Shown: positions 1-9,118, counted from the first letter of the stretch. The stretch is DNA of 33,658 nt from Hydrogenophaga sp. A37 (GCF_002001205.1 NZ_MUNZ01000194.1:1-33658), one strand, 5' to 3'. The notes: generated by a model not told the origin, from the sequence alone. Numbers and translations are program-made.

Positions 1-42
1 CCCGCATCCCCCGCCCCGAAAAAAACCACCACCCCATCCCGT

Positions 43-48
43 AGGAGA
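43..48 (+). promoter_or_regulatory. Ribosome binding site of the ABC binding-protein gene
   Basis: AGGAGA sits 5 bases before the ATG at 54. It fixes the start of the first gene of the operon. The 53 bases in the window before this gene show no clear promoter, so the operon promoter may lie outside, or the operon may begin further upstream. Confidence 0.75.
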
Positions 49-53
49 CACAC

Positions 54-995
54 ATGAAACGTCGTACCGCCCTGGCCGCCCTGGCCGCCTTTCCCGCCGC
101 CGCAAGCCTGCCCGCATTCGGCCAGACCCTGCCCAAGGTGGTGTTCGGCTTCACCGCCGTGACCGACTTCGCCTCGGTGTTCGTCGCCGCCGAGCAGGGC
201 TTCTTCAAGAAACGCAGGCTGGAGGTGGAGCTGAAATTCATCCCCATCAACTCCACCATCCCCGCCGCCGTGCAGGCCGACTCGCTGCAGATCGGCGGCC
301 CCACGCCCAGCGTGTTCCTGCAGTCGGTGGACGGCGGTCTGGACCACGTGGTGGTGGCCGGCGGTGGCGCCACCTCCAAGACCATCACCGGCTTCGGCCT
401 AGTGGCCAAGGCCGGCAGCGGCATCCGCACCGCGCAGGACTGCGTGGGCAAGAAGATCGGCGTGCCCGGCCTGGGCGCCTTCCTGCACGTGACCTTCCGT
501 GCCTGGCTCAAGACGCAAGGGGTGGACCACAAGAAGGTGAGCTTCATCGAGGCCTCGTTCCCGCAACACGGCGACCTGCTGCGCGGCGGCTCGGTCGATG
601 CCGTGGTCAGCGCCGACCCGTTCATGAGCCGCATCACCGACTCGGGCGCGGGCTACGTGGCCAGCTACTACTCGACCTTCCTGCCCGAGAACCAGCCGAC
701 CATCATCCACACCGCGCGGCGCGAGTGGGCCGAGAAGAACCCCAGCGCGGTCAAGGCCTTCCGCGAGGGCGTGCAGGAGGGCGCGGCCTTCATGCTGCAG
801 CCCAAGAACAATGAGGCCGTGCGCGCGGCCGTCGGCAAATACATCAAGCTGCCGCCCGAGGTGCTGGCCAAGGTGCAGATCTCGCCGCCCTCGCCCATCG
901 TCACCGAGAAGCAGCTCAACTACTGGGTCGGCCTGATGAAGGAGCAGGAGATGCTCAAGACCGAGCCCGCCGTGGCGCGGCTGATCGTGAAGTGA
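54..995 (+). CDS. ABC transporter substrate-binding protein, NMT1/SsuA-like
   Basis: Periplasmic solute-binding component of an ABC importer, 313 aa. The N-terminus (MKRRTALAALAAFPAAASL, cleavage probably after AFG) is an export signal. It has a twin arginine near the start but lacks the full SRRxFLK Tat motif, so Sec or Tat export is open. The mature part has the type II periplasmic-binding pattern of the nitrate/sulfonate/taurine/pyrimidine-precursor family: an early FGFTAVTDFASVFVAAEQGFFKK segment (a long phrase shared in style with SsuA/ThiY proteins), then a GKKIGVPGLG stretch near residue 140 and a VDAVVSADPF stretch near 185. The gene is directly followed by the ATPase gene (GTGA overlap) and two permeases. 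Substrate cannot be read from sequence; the downstream hydrolase and fumarylacetoacetase genes suggest a small organic acid or aromatic-derived compound rather than sulfonate (inference). Confidence 0.9.
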   Translation: MKRRTALAALAAFPAAASLPAFGQTLPKVVFGFTAVTDFASVFVAAEQGFFKKRRLEVELKFIPINSTIPAAVQADSLQIGGPTPSVFLQSVDGGLDHVVVAGGGATSKTITGFGLVAKAGSGIRTAQDCVGKKIGVPGLGAFLHVTFRAWLKTQGVDHKKVSFIEASFPQHGDLLRGGSVDAVVSADPFMSRITDSGAGYVASYYSTFLPENQPTIIHTARREWAEKNPSAVKAFREGVQEGAAFMLQPKNNEAVRAAVGKYIKLPPEVLAKVQISPPSPIVTEKQLNYWVGLMKEQEMLKTEPAVARLIVK

Positions 996-1774
996 GCGCC
1001 CCGGTGTCCGAAACCGTTCTGCACTTTGACCACGTCGCGATCCACTTCGGCGGGCGCGAGGTGCTCTCCCCCACCGAGCTGAGCGTGCGGCGTGGCGAGT
1101 TCGTCTGCGTGATCGGCCCCTCGGGCTGCGGCAAGACCACGCTGCTGCGCGCGGCCGCCGGCTTCGTGGCGCCCAGCAGCGGCGCCGTGTTGCGCCAGGG
1201 CCAGCCGATCACCGGCCCGAGCCGCGAGGTGGCGTTTGTGTTCCAGGACTACGGGCGCGCCCTGCTGCCCTGGCGCAGCGTGGCGGCCAACGTGAGCCTG
1301 GCACTCGAAGCGGCAAAAGTGCCCGAGGCCGAGCGGCCCGCGCGCATCGCGAAGGTGCTCGACACCGTGGGCCTCGGCGCCCACGCGAGCAAGTACCCGG
1401 CGCAGCTCTCGGGCGGCATGCAGCAGCGCGTGCAGATCGCGCGCTGCCTGGCGCAGCGGCCCGACGTGATGATGATGGACGAGCCCTTCGGCGCGCTCGA
1501 TGCGATGACGCGCGAGACGCTGCAGGACGAGCTGGCGCGGCTGGTGCGCGAAGAGGGCCTGACGGTCATGTTCGTCACCCACGACCTGGAGGAAGCGCTC
1601 TACCTCGGCGACCGCGTGATCGCGCTGCGCAGCAACCCCACGCCCGAGCTGCCCAGCCTGGCCGCCGTGATCGACGTGCCGCTGCCGCAACCACGCAACC
1701 AGATCACGACCAAAGAGCACCCGGAGTTCCTGCGGCTGCGCCGCGAGCTCTACAACTACCTCGGGCATCACTGA
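992..1774 (+). CDS. ABC transporter ATP-binding protein, SsuB/TauB-like
   Basis: Cytoplasmic ATPase of the importer, 260 aa. All nucleotide-binding motifs are intact: Walker A GPSGCGKTT (residues 42-50), Q-loop in VFQDYGRALLPW, signature LSGGMQQR (139-146), Walker B VMMMDEP (159-165) followed by FGALDAMTR, and the switch histidine in FVTHDLEEAL. The LLPWRSVAANV phrase after the Q-loop is typical of the nitrate/sulfonate/taurine subfamily. The start is a GTG overlapping the stop of the binding-protein gene by four bases (GTGA), which indicates translational coupling. The next gene starts one base after its stop. Substrate specificity cannot be taken from this subunit. Confidence 0.93.
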   Translation: MSAPVSETVLHFDHVAIHFGGREVLSPTELSVRRGEFVCVIGPSGCGKTTLLRAAAGFVAPSSGAVLRQGQPITGPSREVAFVFQDYGRALLPWRSVAANVSLALEAAKVPEAERPARIAKVLDTVGLGAHASKYPAQLSGGMQQRVQIARCLAQRPDVMMMDEPFGALDAMTRETLQDELARLVREEGLTVMFVTHDLEEALYLGDRVIALRSNPTPELPSLAAVIDVPLPQPRNQITTKEHPEFLRLRRELYNYLGHH

Positions 1775-1775
1775 C

Positions 1776-2519
1776 ATGAAAGCCCTCGTTTTCCCCGCCG
1801 TGCTGATCGGCGCGCTGGAGCTGTGGACCCGCACCGTGGGCCAGGGCAGCGACGCCATCGCGCCGCCGAGCGCGGCGCTCAAGGCGCTGGGCGGTGCAGC
1901 CACCGACGGCTCGCTCTGGAGCGCGACCGCGTTCACGCTGGGCAGTGCCGCGCTGGGCCTGCTGATCGGCGCGCTCGGCGGGCTGCTGCTGGGCACACTG
2001 CTGGGCCTGTCGCGCCGCGCGGCGCGCCTGGGCTACCTGAGCGTGGAGGTGGCGCGGCCCATTCCTTCGGTGGCGCTGATCCCGCTGGCGATGCTGGTGT
2101 TCGGCTTCGGCCTGCGCATGGAGGTGAGTGTGATCGCCTTTGCCTGCCTCTGGCCCATGCTGGTGCTCACGCAGGCGGCGGTGCTGCAGGTGGAGCCCCG
2201 GCTGCTGGAGGTGGCGCGGGCGCTGCAACTCACGCCGCTGCAGCGCTTCGCCTGGATCGTCGGCCCGGCCATCGTGCCGCGCCTCTTTGTGGCGCTGCGC
2301 CTGGGCGTGGCGATCGCGCTGGTGGTGGCGGTCACGGTGGAGATCGCGGCCAACCCCCACGGCATGGGCTACGCCATGATGATCGCCCAGCAGAGCCTGG
2401 ACCCGGCGCTCATGCTGGGCTGGCTGGCCTGGATCGGCGCCGTGGGCTACGCCATCAACGCCGGTGCGCTCGCGCTGCAACAGCAGGTGGCGCGCCGCAT
2501 GGGGGAGGTCACCGCATGA
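1776..2519 (+). CDS. ABC transporter permease (first of two)
   Basis: Inner-membrane permease of the BPD_transp_1 family, 247 aa, with about five or six hydrophobic segments and the cytoplasmic coupling (EAA-type) loop EVARALQLTPLQRFAWIVGPA around residues 145-165, which docks on the ATPase. It begins with hydrophobic residues immediately (MKALVFPAVLIGALELW), so it has only a very short cytoplasmic N-terminus. The start lies one base after the ATPase stop, with no strong ribosome binding site, implying coupled translation. Its end overlaps the next permease gene by four bases (ATGA). It is related to the following permease, so the channel is probably a heterodimer, whereas SsuC/TauC importers use a homodimer of one permease. 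Confidence 0.9.
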   Translation: MKALVFPAVLIGALELWTRTVGQGSDAIAPPSAALKALGGAATDGSLWSATAFTLGSAALGLLIGALGGLLLGTLLGLSRRAARLGYLSVEVARPIPSVALIPLAMLVFGFGLRMEVSVIAFACLWPMLVLTQAAVLQVEPRLLEVARALQLTPLQRFAWIVGPAIVPRLFVALRLGVAIALVVAVTVEIAANPHGMGYAMMIAQQSLDPALMLGWLAWIGAVGYAINAGALALQQQVARRMGEVTA

Positions 2520-3295
2520 GCCACCCAACCTTCAAGCGCATCAACGCCCTGGGCAGCGCGGCGGGCTCCATCGCCGTGCTCGGCGGTTTCGTGGCGCTGT
2601 GGTGGCTGGCCAGCCGCAGCGGCTGGGTCAACCGCGCCTTCCTGCCCTCCCCGGCCGACACGCTGGGCAGCCTGGTGCAGGGCCTGGCCGGCGGCGACCT
2701 GCTGGCCTACACCTGGGCCACGCTCAGCCGCATGCTGCTCGGTTGGGTGCTCGCCAGCGCGCTGGGCATCGCGCTGGGCGCGCTGATCGGCAGCTCGCGC
2801 ACGGCGCGCGAGTGGATCGCGCCCACGCTGGAATTCATCCGCCCGCTGCCGGCCTCGGCGGTGATGCCGCTGGCCATCGCGCTGTTCGGCCTCTCGGGCG
2901 GCATGGTGCTGGCGGTGGTGGCCTTCGGCTCCATGTGGCCGGTGCTGCTGGCCACCATGCACGGCCTGGCGCAGGTGCACGTGCGGCTGCGCGAGGTGTC
3001 GCAGGCGCTGCAGCTGGGCCGCCTCGAATTCATCGCCAAGATCGGCCTGCCCAACGCCATGCCCGACATCCTCTCGGGCATGCGGCTGTCGATGACGGTC
3101 TCGCTGATCGTCTCGGTGGTGGGCGAAATGATCGCCTCGCAGGCCGGCCTGGGCCAGGCCATCTTGCTGGCCGCGCGCTCGTTCCAGGCCAGCGAGCTGT
3201 TCGCCGGCATCGTGCTGCTCGGCGCCATCGGCTTCGCGAGCAACGCCTTGCTGGCCCTGGCCGAGCGGCGCCTGCTGCGCTGGCAGCGCCCCTGA
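2516..3295 (+). CDS. ABC transporter permease (second of two)
   Basis: Second BPD_transp_1-family permease, 259 aa, starting at the ATG inside the ATGA overlap with the first permease. A much longer open frame extends upstream, but it only mirrors the first permease gene; the conserved protein begins MSHPTFKRINALGSAAG. It has a first membrane helix around residues 15-35, an FLPSPADTLGSL periplasmic stretch typical of SsuC/TauC-type permeases, and the coupling loop EVSQALQLGRLEFIAKIGLP around residues 160-180. It completes the importer: one binding protein, one ATPase and two different permeases. Confidence 0.92.
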   Translation: MSHPTFKRINALGSAAGSIAVLGGFVALWWLASRSGWVNRAFLPSPADTLGSLVQGLAGGDLLAYTWATLSRMLLGWVLASALGIALGALIGSSRTAREWIAPTLEFIRPLPASAVMPLAIALFGLSGGMVLAVVAFGSMWPVLLATMHGLAQVHVRLREVSQALQLGRLEFIAKIGLPNAMPDILSGMRLSMTVSLIVSVVGEMIASQAGLGQAILLAARSFQASELFAGIVLLGAIGFASNALLALAERRLLRWQRP

Positions 3296-3327
3296 TTTCA
3301 GCGTCCGTTTCCCCACAGGAGAACCCC

Positions 3328-4134
3328 ATGCCCCGCACCTTCGTTGACCTCTCGATCTACCTCGAAAACGACGTGATCTCGGACCCGCCCGCCTTCGCGC
3401 CCAAGATCCAGTACTTCGACCACAAGAACTCCTTCGAGCAGATGGCGCCCTTCTTCCCGGGCCTGAAGCAGGAAGACCTGCCCGACGGCGACGTGTGGGC
3501 GGTCGAGATGATCCAGCTCTCCACCCACAACGGCACCCACCTGGACGCGCCCTACCACTTCCACAGCACCATGGACCAGGCGCTGGGTGAGAAGAAGAAG
3601 GCCTGGACCATCGACGAGGTGCCGCTGGAGTGGTGCTTCCAGCCGGGCGTGAAGCTGGACTTCCGCCACTTCGCAGACGGCTACGTGGTCACGGCCGCCG
3701 ACGTCGAGGCCGAGCTGAAACGCATCGGCCACACGCTGAGCCCGCTGGAGATCGTGGTGGTCAACACCCGCGCCGGCAGCCGCTACGGCCACAACGACTT
3801 CGTCAGCGCCGGCTGCGGCATGGGCTACGACGCCACCATGTACCTGCTGGAGCGCGGCGTGCGCCTGACCGGCACCGACGCCTGGAGCTGGGACGCGCCC
3901 TTCGTCTACACCGCGCAGAAGTACGCCGCCACGCAGGACGCCAGCCTGATCTGGGAAGGCCACAAGGCGGGCCGCGACATCGGCTACAGCCACCTGGAGA
4001 AGCTGCACAACCTCGAAGCCATCCCGGCGACGGGCTTCTACATCAGCTGCTTCCCGCACAAGATCCGTGGCGCGTCGGCCGGGTGGACCCGCGCCGTCGC
4101 GATCTTTGACGACGCATTGATGGCCTCGGCCTGA
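3328..4134 (+). CDS. Cyclase-family metal-dependent hydrolase
   Basis: 268 aa protein of the cyclase family (Pfam Cyclase), which includes bacterial kynurenine formamidase (KynB) and isatin hydrolase. The diagnostic metal-binding motif HxGTHxDxPxH is complete: H67, G69, T70, H71, D73, P75 and H77. Family members hydrolyse amide, lactam or lactone bonds with a divalent metal. It is longer than KynB (about 210 aa) and so closer in size to the larger uncharacterised subgroup. The start is supported by AGGAG ten bases or fewer upstream (3317-3321). It lies 32 bases after the permease and 12 bases before fumarylacetoacetase, so it is part of the same transcript. The true substrate is unknown; hydrolysis of the imported compound is the likely role (inference). 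Confidence 0.88.
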   Translation: MPRTFVDLSIYLENDVISDPPAFAPKIQYFDHKNSFEQMAPFFPGLKQEDLPDGDVWAVEMIQLSTHNGTHLDAPYHFHSTMDQALGEKKKAWTIDEVPLEWCFQPGVKLDFRHFADGYVVTAADVEAELKRIGHTLSPLEIVVVNTRAGSRYGHNDFVSAGCGMGYDATMYLLERGVRLTGTDAWSWDAPFVYTAQKYAATQDASLIWEGHKAGRDIGYSHLEKLHNLEAIPATGFYISCFPHKIRGASAGWTRAVAIFDDALMASA

Positions 4135-4146
4135 ACGGAGCCCCCC

Positions 4147-5472
4147 ATGGAACTCAACCACACCCACGACGCCAGCGTGAAAAGCTGGCTGGCCTCGGCC
4201 AACGAGCCGGGCACCGACTTCCCGATCCAGAACCTGCCCTTCGGCGTGTTCCGCCGCAAGGGTTCGGACGAGGCCTTTCGCGGCGGGGTGGCCATCGGCG
4301 ACCAGATCGTTGATCTCGCCGCCGTGGCCGCCACCTCGGTGTTCGAAGGCCTGCCGCAACTCGCCGCGCAGGCCTGCTCGGGCGCCACGCTCAACGGGTT
4401 CCTCGCCATGGGCCCCGTGGCCTGGCGCGCGTTGCGCCATGCGCTGTTCGCCGCCCTGCGCCACGACGCCGAGGCCCAGGTGGCAGGCCTGCTGCACGGC
4501 TGCCTGCTGCCGCAGGCCGAGGCGGAGCACAGCGTGCCCACCCGCATCGCCAACTACACCGACTTCTACACCTCGATCCACCACGCCCGCAACGTCGGCC
4601 GCGTGATCCGGCCCGACGACCCGCTCACGCCCAACTTCCAGTGGTTGCCCATCGCGTACCACGGCCGCGCCTCCAGCGTGGTGGTCAGCGGCACACCGTT
4701 TCACCGCCCCATGGGGCAGGCGATGCCGCCCGGCGCGAAGACACCCGTCTATGGCCCCTGCACCCGGCTGGACTTCGAGCTGGAGCTGGGTTTCTACGTC
4801 GGCCCGGGCAACGCCATGGGCGAGCCGATTCCGCTGGACAAAGCGGAAGACCACATCTTCGGCATGTGCCTGCTCAACGACTGGTCCGCGCGCGACCACC
4901 AGTTCTGGGAAATGGCGCCGCTCGGCCCCTTCCTGGGCAAGAACTTCTGCACCAGCGTCTCGCCCTGGATCGTGACCATGGAGGCGCTCGCGCCCTACCG
5001 CGTGCCCTTCGCCCACCCGGCCGACGAGCCGCAGCCGCTGGCCTACCTCGACACCACCGCCAACCGCGCGCACGGCGGCGTGGACGTGCAGCTCGAAGTG
5101 CTGCTGGAAACCGCCACGCACCGCGCCAAAGCCGTGCCCCCCGACCGGCTCTCGGCCACGAGCTTTCGCCACCAGTACTGGACCCTCGCGCAGATGGTCA
5201 CGCAGCACACCGTGGGCGGCTGCAACCTGCAGAGCGGCGACCTGCTGGGCACGGGCACCATCTCCGGCCCCACCCAGCCCGAGGCCGGCGCCATCGTCGA
5301 GCTCAGCCGCGGCGGCACGCTGGCGATCGATCTGCCCGGCACCGGCGAACAGCGCCGCTTCCTCGAAGACGGCGACAATGTGATCCTGCGCGGCTGGTGC
5401 GAGAAACCAGGCGCGGCGCGCATTGGCTTCGGCGAATGCCGGGGTGAAATTCTCCCCATCCGCACCGCCTGA
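4147..5472 (+). CDS. fahA: Fumarylacetoacetase
   Basis: 441 aa, the usual length for fumarylacetoacetase (EC 3.7.1.2), which cleaves 4-fumarylacetoacetate to fumarate and acetoacetate in the last step of the homogentisate pathway. It has the N-terminal SH3-like domain (about 20-135) and the C-terminal catalytic domain. Residues matching those of the mouse enzyme are visible: D139, Y141 and H146 in DFYTSIHHARNVG; E211 and E213 in LDFELEL; D245, R249 and Q252 in NDWSARDHQ; and K265 in PFLGKNF. The active site is therefore intact. Homogentisate dioxygenase (hmgA), its common neighbour, is not in the window; here the gene sits between a cyclase-family hydrolase and a DUF3237 gene. It may serve tyrosine/phenylacetate-type catabolism or a related acylpyruvate. 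Confidence 0.94.
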   Translation: MELNHTHDASVKSWLASANEPGTDFPIQNLPFGVFRRKGSDEAFRGGVAIGDQIVDLAAVAATSVFEGLPQLAAQACSGATLNGFLAMGPVAWRALRHALFAALRHDAEAQVAGLLHGCLLPQAEAEHSVPTRIANYTDFYTSIHHARNVGRVIRPDDPLTPNFQWLPIAYHGRASSVVVSGTPFHRPMGQAMPPGAKTPVYGPCTRLDFELELGFYVGPGNAMGEPIPLDKAEDHIFGMCLLNDWSARDHQFWEMAPLGPFLGKNFCTSVSPWIVTMEALAPYRVPFAHPADEPQPLAYLDTTANRAHGGVDVQLEVLLETATHRAKAVPPDRLSATSFRHQYWTLAQMVTQHTVGGCNLQSGDLLGTGTISGPTQPEAGAIVELSRGGTLAIDLPGTGEQRRFLEDGDNVILRGWCEKPGAARIGFGECRGEILPIRTA

Positions 5473-5481
5473 GCCTCGACC

Positions 5482-5967
5482 ATGGCCCTGCCCACCCCCC
5501 TGCTCGAACCGGTCTTCGACCTCACGGTCTTCGTCGCCGCGCCCATCGAAGCGGGCCAGACCTTCGGGCTCAACAGCCGGGGCCGGCGCCGCATCATCCC
5601 CATCACCGGCGGCACGGTGACAGGCCAGGTGAACGGTGCGGTGCTGCCCGGCGGCGCGGACTTCCAGCTGGTGGTGAGCGAGACCTGCGCCGACCTCGAC
5701 GCGCGTTACCTGCTGCGGCTGGACGACGCCGACTGGGCCGGCGCCCACGTGTTCGTGCAGAACCGCGCGCTGCGACGCGGCTCGGCCGAAGACATTGCCA
5801 AGCTCGTGCGCGGCGAGCCGGTGGACCCGGCCGCGATCTACTTCCGCTGCGCACCGACCTTCGAGGTCTCCCACCCCGCGCTGGCCTGGATGACACAGAG
5901 CCTCTTCGTCGGCACCGGCGCGCGCTTCCCCGACCGGGTGCAGATACGTTTCTTCCGCGTGGCCTGA
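5482..5967 (+). CDS. DUF3237 family protein
   Basis: 161 aa soluble protein of the DUF3237 family. Family features are visible: the start LEPVFDLTVFVAAPIEAG, the IIPITGGTVTGQVNGAVLPGGADFQLV segment in two parts (residues about 38-65), and a C-terminal VRIRFFRV-like strand (VQIRFFRVA). The family is predicted to be a small beta-barrel; its biochemical function is not established, but members often sit in aromatic-catabolism or transporter operons. It starts 10 bases after the fumarylacetoacetase stop, with no strong ribosome binding site, so translation is probably coupled. It appears to be the last gene of the operon. Confidence 0.85.
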   Translation: MALPTPLLEPVFDLTVFVAAPIEAGQTFGLNSRGRRRIIPITGGTVTGQVNGAVLPGGADFQLVVSETCADLDARYLLRLDDADWAGAHVFVQNRALRRGSAEDIAKLVRGEPVDPAAIYFRCAPTFEVSHPALAWMTQSLFVGTGARFPDRVQIRFFRVA

Positions 5968-6116
5968 CGCGGATCAAGGCCCGCACACCGCTGGCGGCGC
6001 CATGATCGCCGCAGCCCTGTCCCACCTGCGTCACGCCCGCGTCGCGCCTGCTGCATCGCAGCGTGCGCGGCCCCGGGCCACCCGGCAGAATCTCGGGCGA
6101 TCCGACCCCCACCCAC

Positions 6117-6122
6117 AAGGAG
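6117..6122 (+). promoter_or_regulatory. Ribosome binding site deciding the NCS2 permease start
   Basis: AAGGAG ends 5 bases before the ATG at 6128. The open frame continues upstream to an ATG at 6002, but that extension (rich in Arg and Ala, no homology visible) has no ribosome binding site. This fixes the start at 6128. The 160 bases between the DUF3237 stop and this start hold no recognised operator. Confidence 0.75.
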
Positions 6123-6127
6123 TTCCC

Positions 6128-7417
6128 ATGGGCCTATTGAGCTGGACAGAAAAACCATCCTCCACCCTCGCCAACGGTGGCGTCATCGGGCCCGATCAGC
6201 GCCTGCCCTGGCCGCAGACCGGCGTGATGGGCGTGCAGCACCTGATCGCCATGTTCGGCGCCACCGTGCTCGCCCCCATCCTCATGGGCTTCGACCCCAA
6301 CGTCGCCATCCTCATGAGCGGCATCGGCACCTTGATCTTCTTCGTCATGACCGGCGGCAAAGTGCCCAGCTACCTCGGGTCGAGCTTCGCCTTCATCGGC
6401 GTGGTCATCGCGGCCAGCGGCTACGCGGGCTCCGGCCCCAACGCCAACATCGGCGTGGCGCTCGGCGGCATCATCGCCTGCGGTGTGCTCTACACCCTCA
6501 TCGGCGCCGTCGTGCAGGCCGTCGGCACCGGCTGGATCGAGCGCTTCATGCCGCCCGTCGTCACCGGCGCGGTAGTGGCCGTGATCGGCCTCAACCTGGC
6601 CGGCATCCCGATCAAGAACATGGCGCCCACCGACTTCGACAAGTGGATGCAGGGCATCACCTTCGTCTGCGTCGCCCTGGTCGCGGTGTTCAGCAGCGGC
6701 ATGGTGCAGCGCCTGCTGATCCTCGTGGGCCTGATCGTGGCGAGCGTGATCTACGCGGTGCTCACCAATGGCCTGGGCTTCGGCAAACCGATGGACCTGA
6801 GCGGTATCGCGAGCGCCACCTGGTTCGGTGCGCCTAACTTCAGCGCCCCGGTGTTCCAGGCCAACGCCATGCTGCTGATCGCGCCCGTGGCCATCATCCT
6901 GGTGGCCGAGAACCTGGGCCACATCAAGGCCGTGACGGCGATGACCGGAAAGAACCTCGACGCCTACATGGGCCGCGCCTTCATGGGCGACGGCATCGCC
7001 ACCATCGTGGCCGGCAGCGCGGGCGGCACCGGCGTGACCACCTACGCCGAAAACATCGGCGTCATGGCCGCCACCAAGATCTACTCCACCGCCGTGTTCC
7101 TGGTGGCCGGCCTGATGGCCGTGCTGCTGGGCTTCTCACCGAAGTTCGGCGCGCTGATCCAGGCGATTCCGCTGGCCGTGATGGGCGGCGTGTCCATCGT
7201 CGTCTTCGGTCTCATCGCCGTGGCCGGCGCCAAGATCTGGGTCGACAACAAGGTCGATTTTTCCGACAACAAGAACCTGCTGGTCGCCGCGATCACCCTC
7301 GTGCTCGGCACCGGCGACTACACCCTCAAGTTCGGCGATTTCGCGCTCGGCGGCATCGGTACTGCCACCTTCGGCGCGATCGGGTTGTGGGCGCTGATTG
7401 GCCGCACGAAACGCTGA
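6128..7417 (+). CDS. NCS2 family nucleobase (uracil/xanthine-type) permease
   Basis: 429 aa inner-membrane proton symporter of the nucleobase-ascorbate transporter (NCS2) family, closest in style to UraA/RutG uracil permeases. It starts with the conserved block GVQHLIAMFGATVLAP and has GGKVPSYLGSSFAFIG, a mid-protein region (HIKAVTAMTGKNLDAYMGRAF) and the family signature ENIGVMAATK beginning at E308, which matches [QEP]-N-x-G-x4-T-[RKG]. About 12-14 hydrophobic segments are visible. It is followed by a convergent boxB gene. It has its own ribosome binding site and is separated from the preceding operon by 160 bases, so it is probably transcribed alone. The exact base transported is not determinable here; uracil is the best guess. 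Confidence 0.92.
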   Translation: MGLLSWTEKPSSTLANGGVIGPDQRLPWPQTGVMGVQHLIAMFGATVLAPILMGFDPNVAILMSGIGTLIFFVMTGGKVPSYLGSSFAFIGVVIAASGYAGSGPNANIGVALGGIIACGVLYTLIGAVVQAVGTGWIERFMPPVVTGAVVAVIGLNLAGIPIKNMAPTDFDKWMQGITFVCVALVAVFSSGMVQRLLILVGLIVASVIYAVLTNGLGFGKPMDLSGIASATWFGAPNFSAPVFQANAMLLIAPVAIILVAENLGHIKAVTAMTGKNLDAYMGRAFMGDGIATIVAGSAGGTGVTTYAENIGVMAATKIYSTAVFLVAGLMAVLLGFSPKFGALIQAIPLAVMGGVSIVVFGLIAVAGAKIWVDNKVDFSDNKNLLVAAITLVLGTGDYTLKFGDFALGGIGTATFGAIGLWALIGRTKR

Positions 7418-7420
7418 GCG

Positions 7421-7443
7421 GCTGGGTGCCGGAGCACCCCAGC
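7421..7443 (+). terminator. Hairpin after the NCS2 permease gene
   Basis: GCTGGGTGC (7421-7429), loop CGGA, then GCACCCCAGC (7434-7443) form a nine-pair stem with one bulged C just after the permease stop. There is no T tract, so it is not a classical intrinsic terminator, but it lies between convergent genes and probably helps end transcription. Confidence 0.4.
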
Positions 7444-7470
7444 CAGGCATGCGCGGATGCGCCCCATGGC

Positions 7471-7549
7471 ACCGCCGGGCCGGCTTTGCCGGACGGCCAG
7501 TGCCGCCCCCTTGAGGGGGTCGCGCAAAGCGCGGCGGGGGTGTCTCTCT
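7471..7549. repeat. Hairpin-rich intergenic repeat, copy 1
   Basis: This element between the convergent NCS2 permease and boxB genes contains three successive small hairpins: CCGGC-TTT-GCCGG (7480-7492), CCCCC-TTGA-GGGGG (7506-7519) and CGCGC-AAA-GCGCG (7521-7533), followed by GCGGGGGTGT. Its two ends recur almost identically at 29546-29700. In the first block 26 of 27 bases match; in the second, GAGGGGGTCGCGC and AGCGCGGCGGGGGTGT are shared. It is probably a dispersed intergenic repeat family that may act in transcription termination. Confidence 0.7.
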
Positions 7550-7553
7550 TCCT

Positions 7554-9047
<1,494 letters not shown>

Positions 9048-9070
9048 GGGGGTCTCCTGGGTGGAATAGA

Positions 9071-9118
9071 TGCACTTTAGTGCTCGTCATCATTGACGGC
9101 AAAATGCAGTATCTTGCT
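9071..9118. promoter_or_regulatory. Two TGCA-N6-TGCT operator-like sites upstream of boxB
   Basis: TGCA-CTTTAG-TGCT (9071-9084) and TGCA-GTATCT-TGCT (9105-9118) lie 24-71 bases before the boxB start. Both have the same half-sites at the same spacing and in the same orientation, with centres 34 bp apart (about three helical turns). The BzdR/BoxR regulators of benzoyl-CoA pathways are known to bind operators built on TGCA repeats with six-base spacers, so these are candidate BoxR-type sites with one changed base. The first also contains GCACT-TT-AGTGC, a perfect short palindrome. Regulation by benzoyl-CoA is inference. Confidence 0.5.
9074..9102 (-). promoter_or_regulatory. boxB: Candidate sigma-70 promoter of boxB
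   Basis: Read on the minus strand, TTGCCG (9102-9097) and TAAAGT (9079-9074) are separated by 17 bases; each matches 4 of 6 consensus bases. The -10 element lies inside the first TGCA-N6-TGCT motif and the second motif abuts the -35 side, an arrangement expected for repression. Only a short leader would precede the boxB start at 9047. Confidence 0.4.

Noticed and set aside
54..126. Tat signal peptide on the ABC binding protein
   Set aside because: It has RR near the start but not the full SRRxFLK context; kept as an ordinary export signal with the pathway left open.
3298..5874. An 858-codon open frame on the minus strand opposite the cyclase, fumarylacetoacetase and DUF3237 genes
   Set aside because: It is the antisense of three clearly conserved genes in high-G+C DNA, is Arg/Gly/Ala/Val/His-rich and has no recognisable domain.
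6002..6127. Upstream start for the NCS2 permease
   Set aside because: The 42 extra residues are Arg/Ala-rich, not hydrophobic or conserved, and the AAGGAG at 6117 points to 6128.
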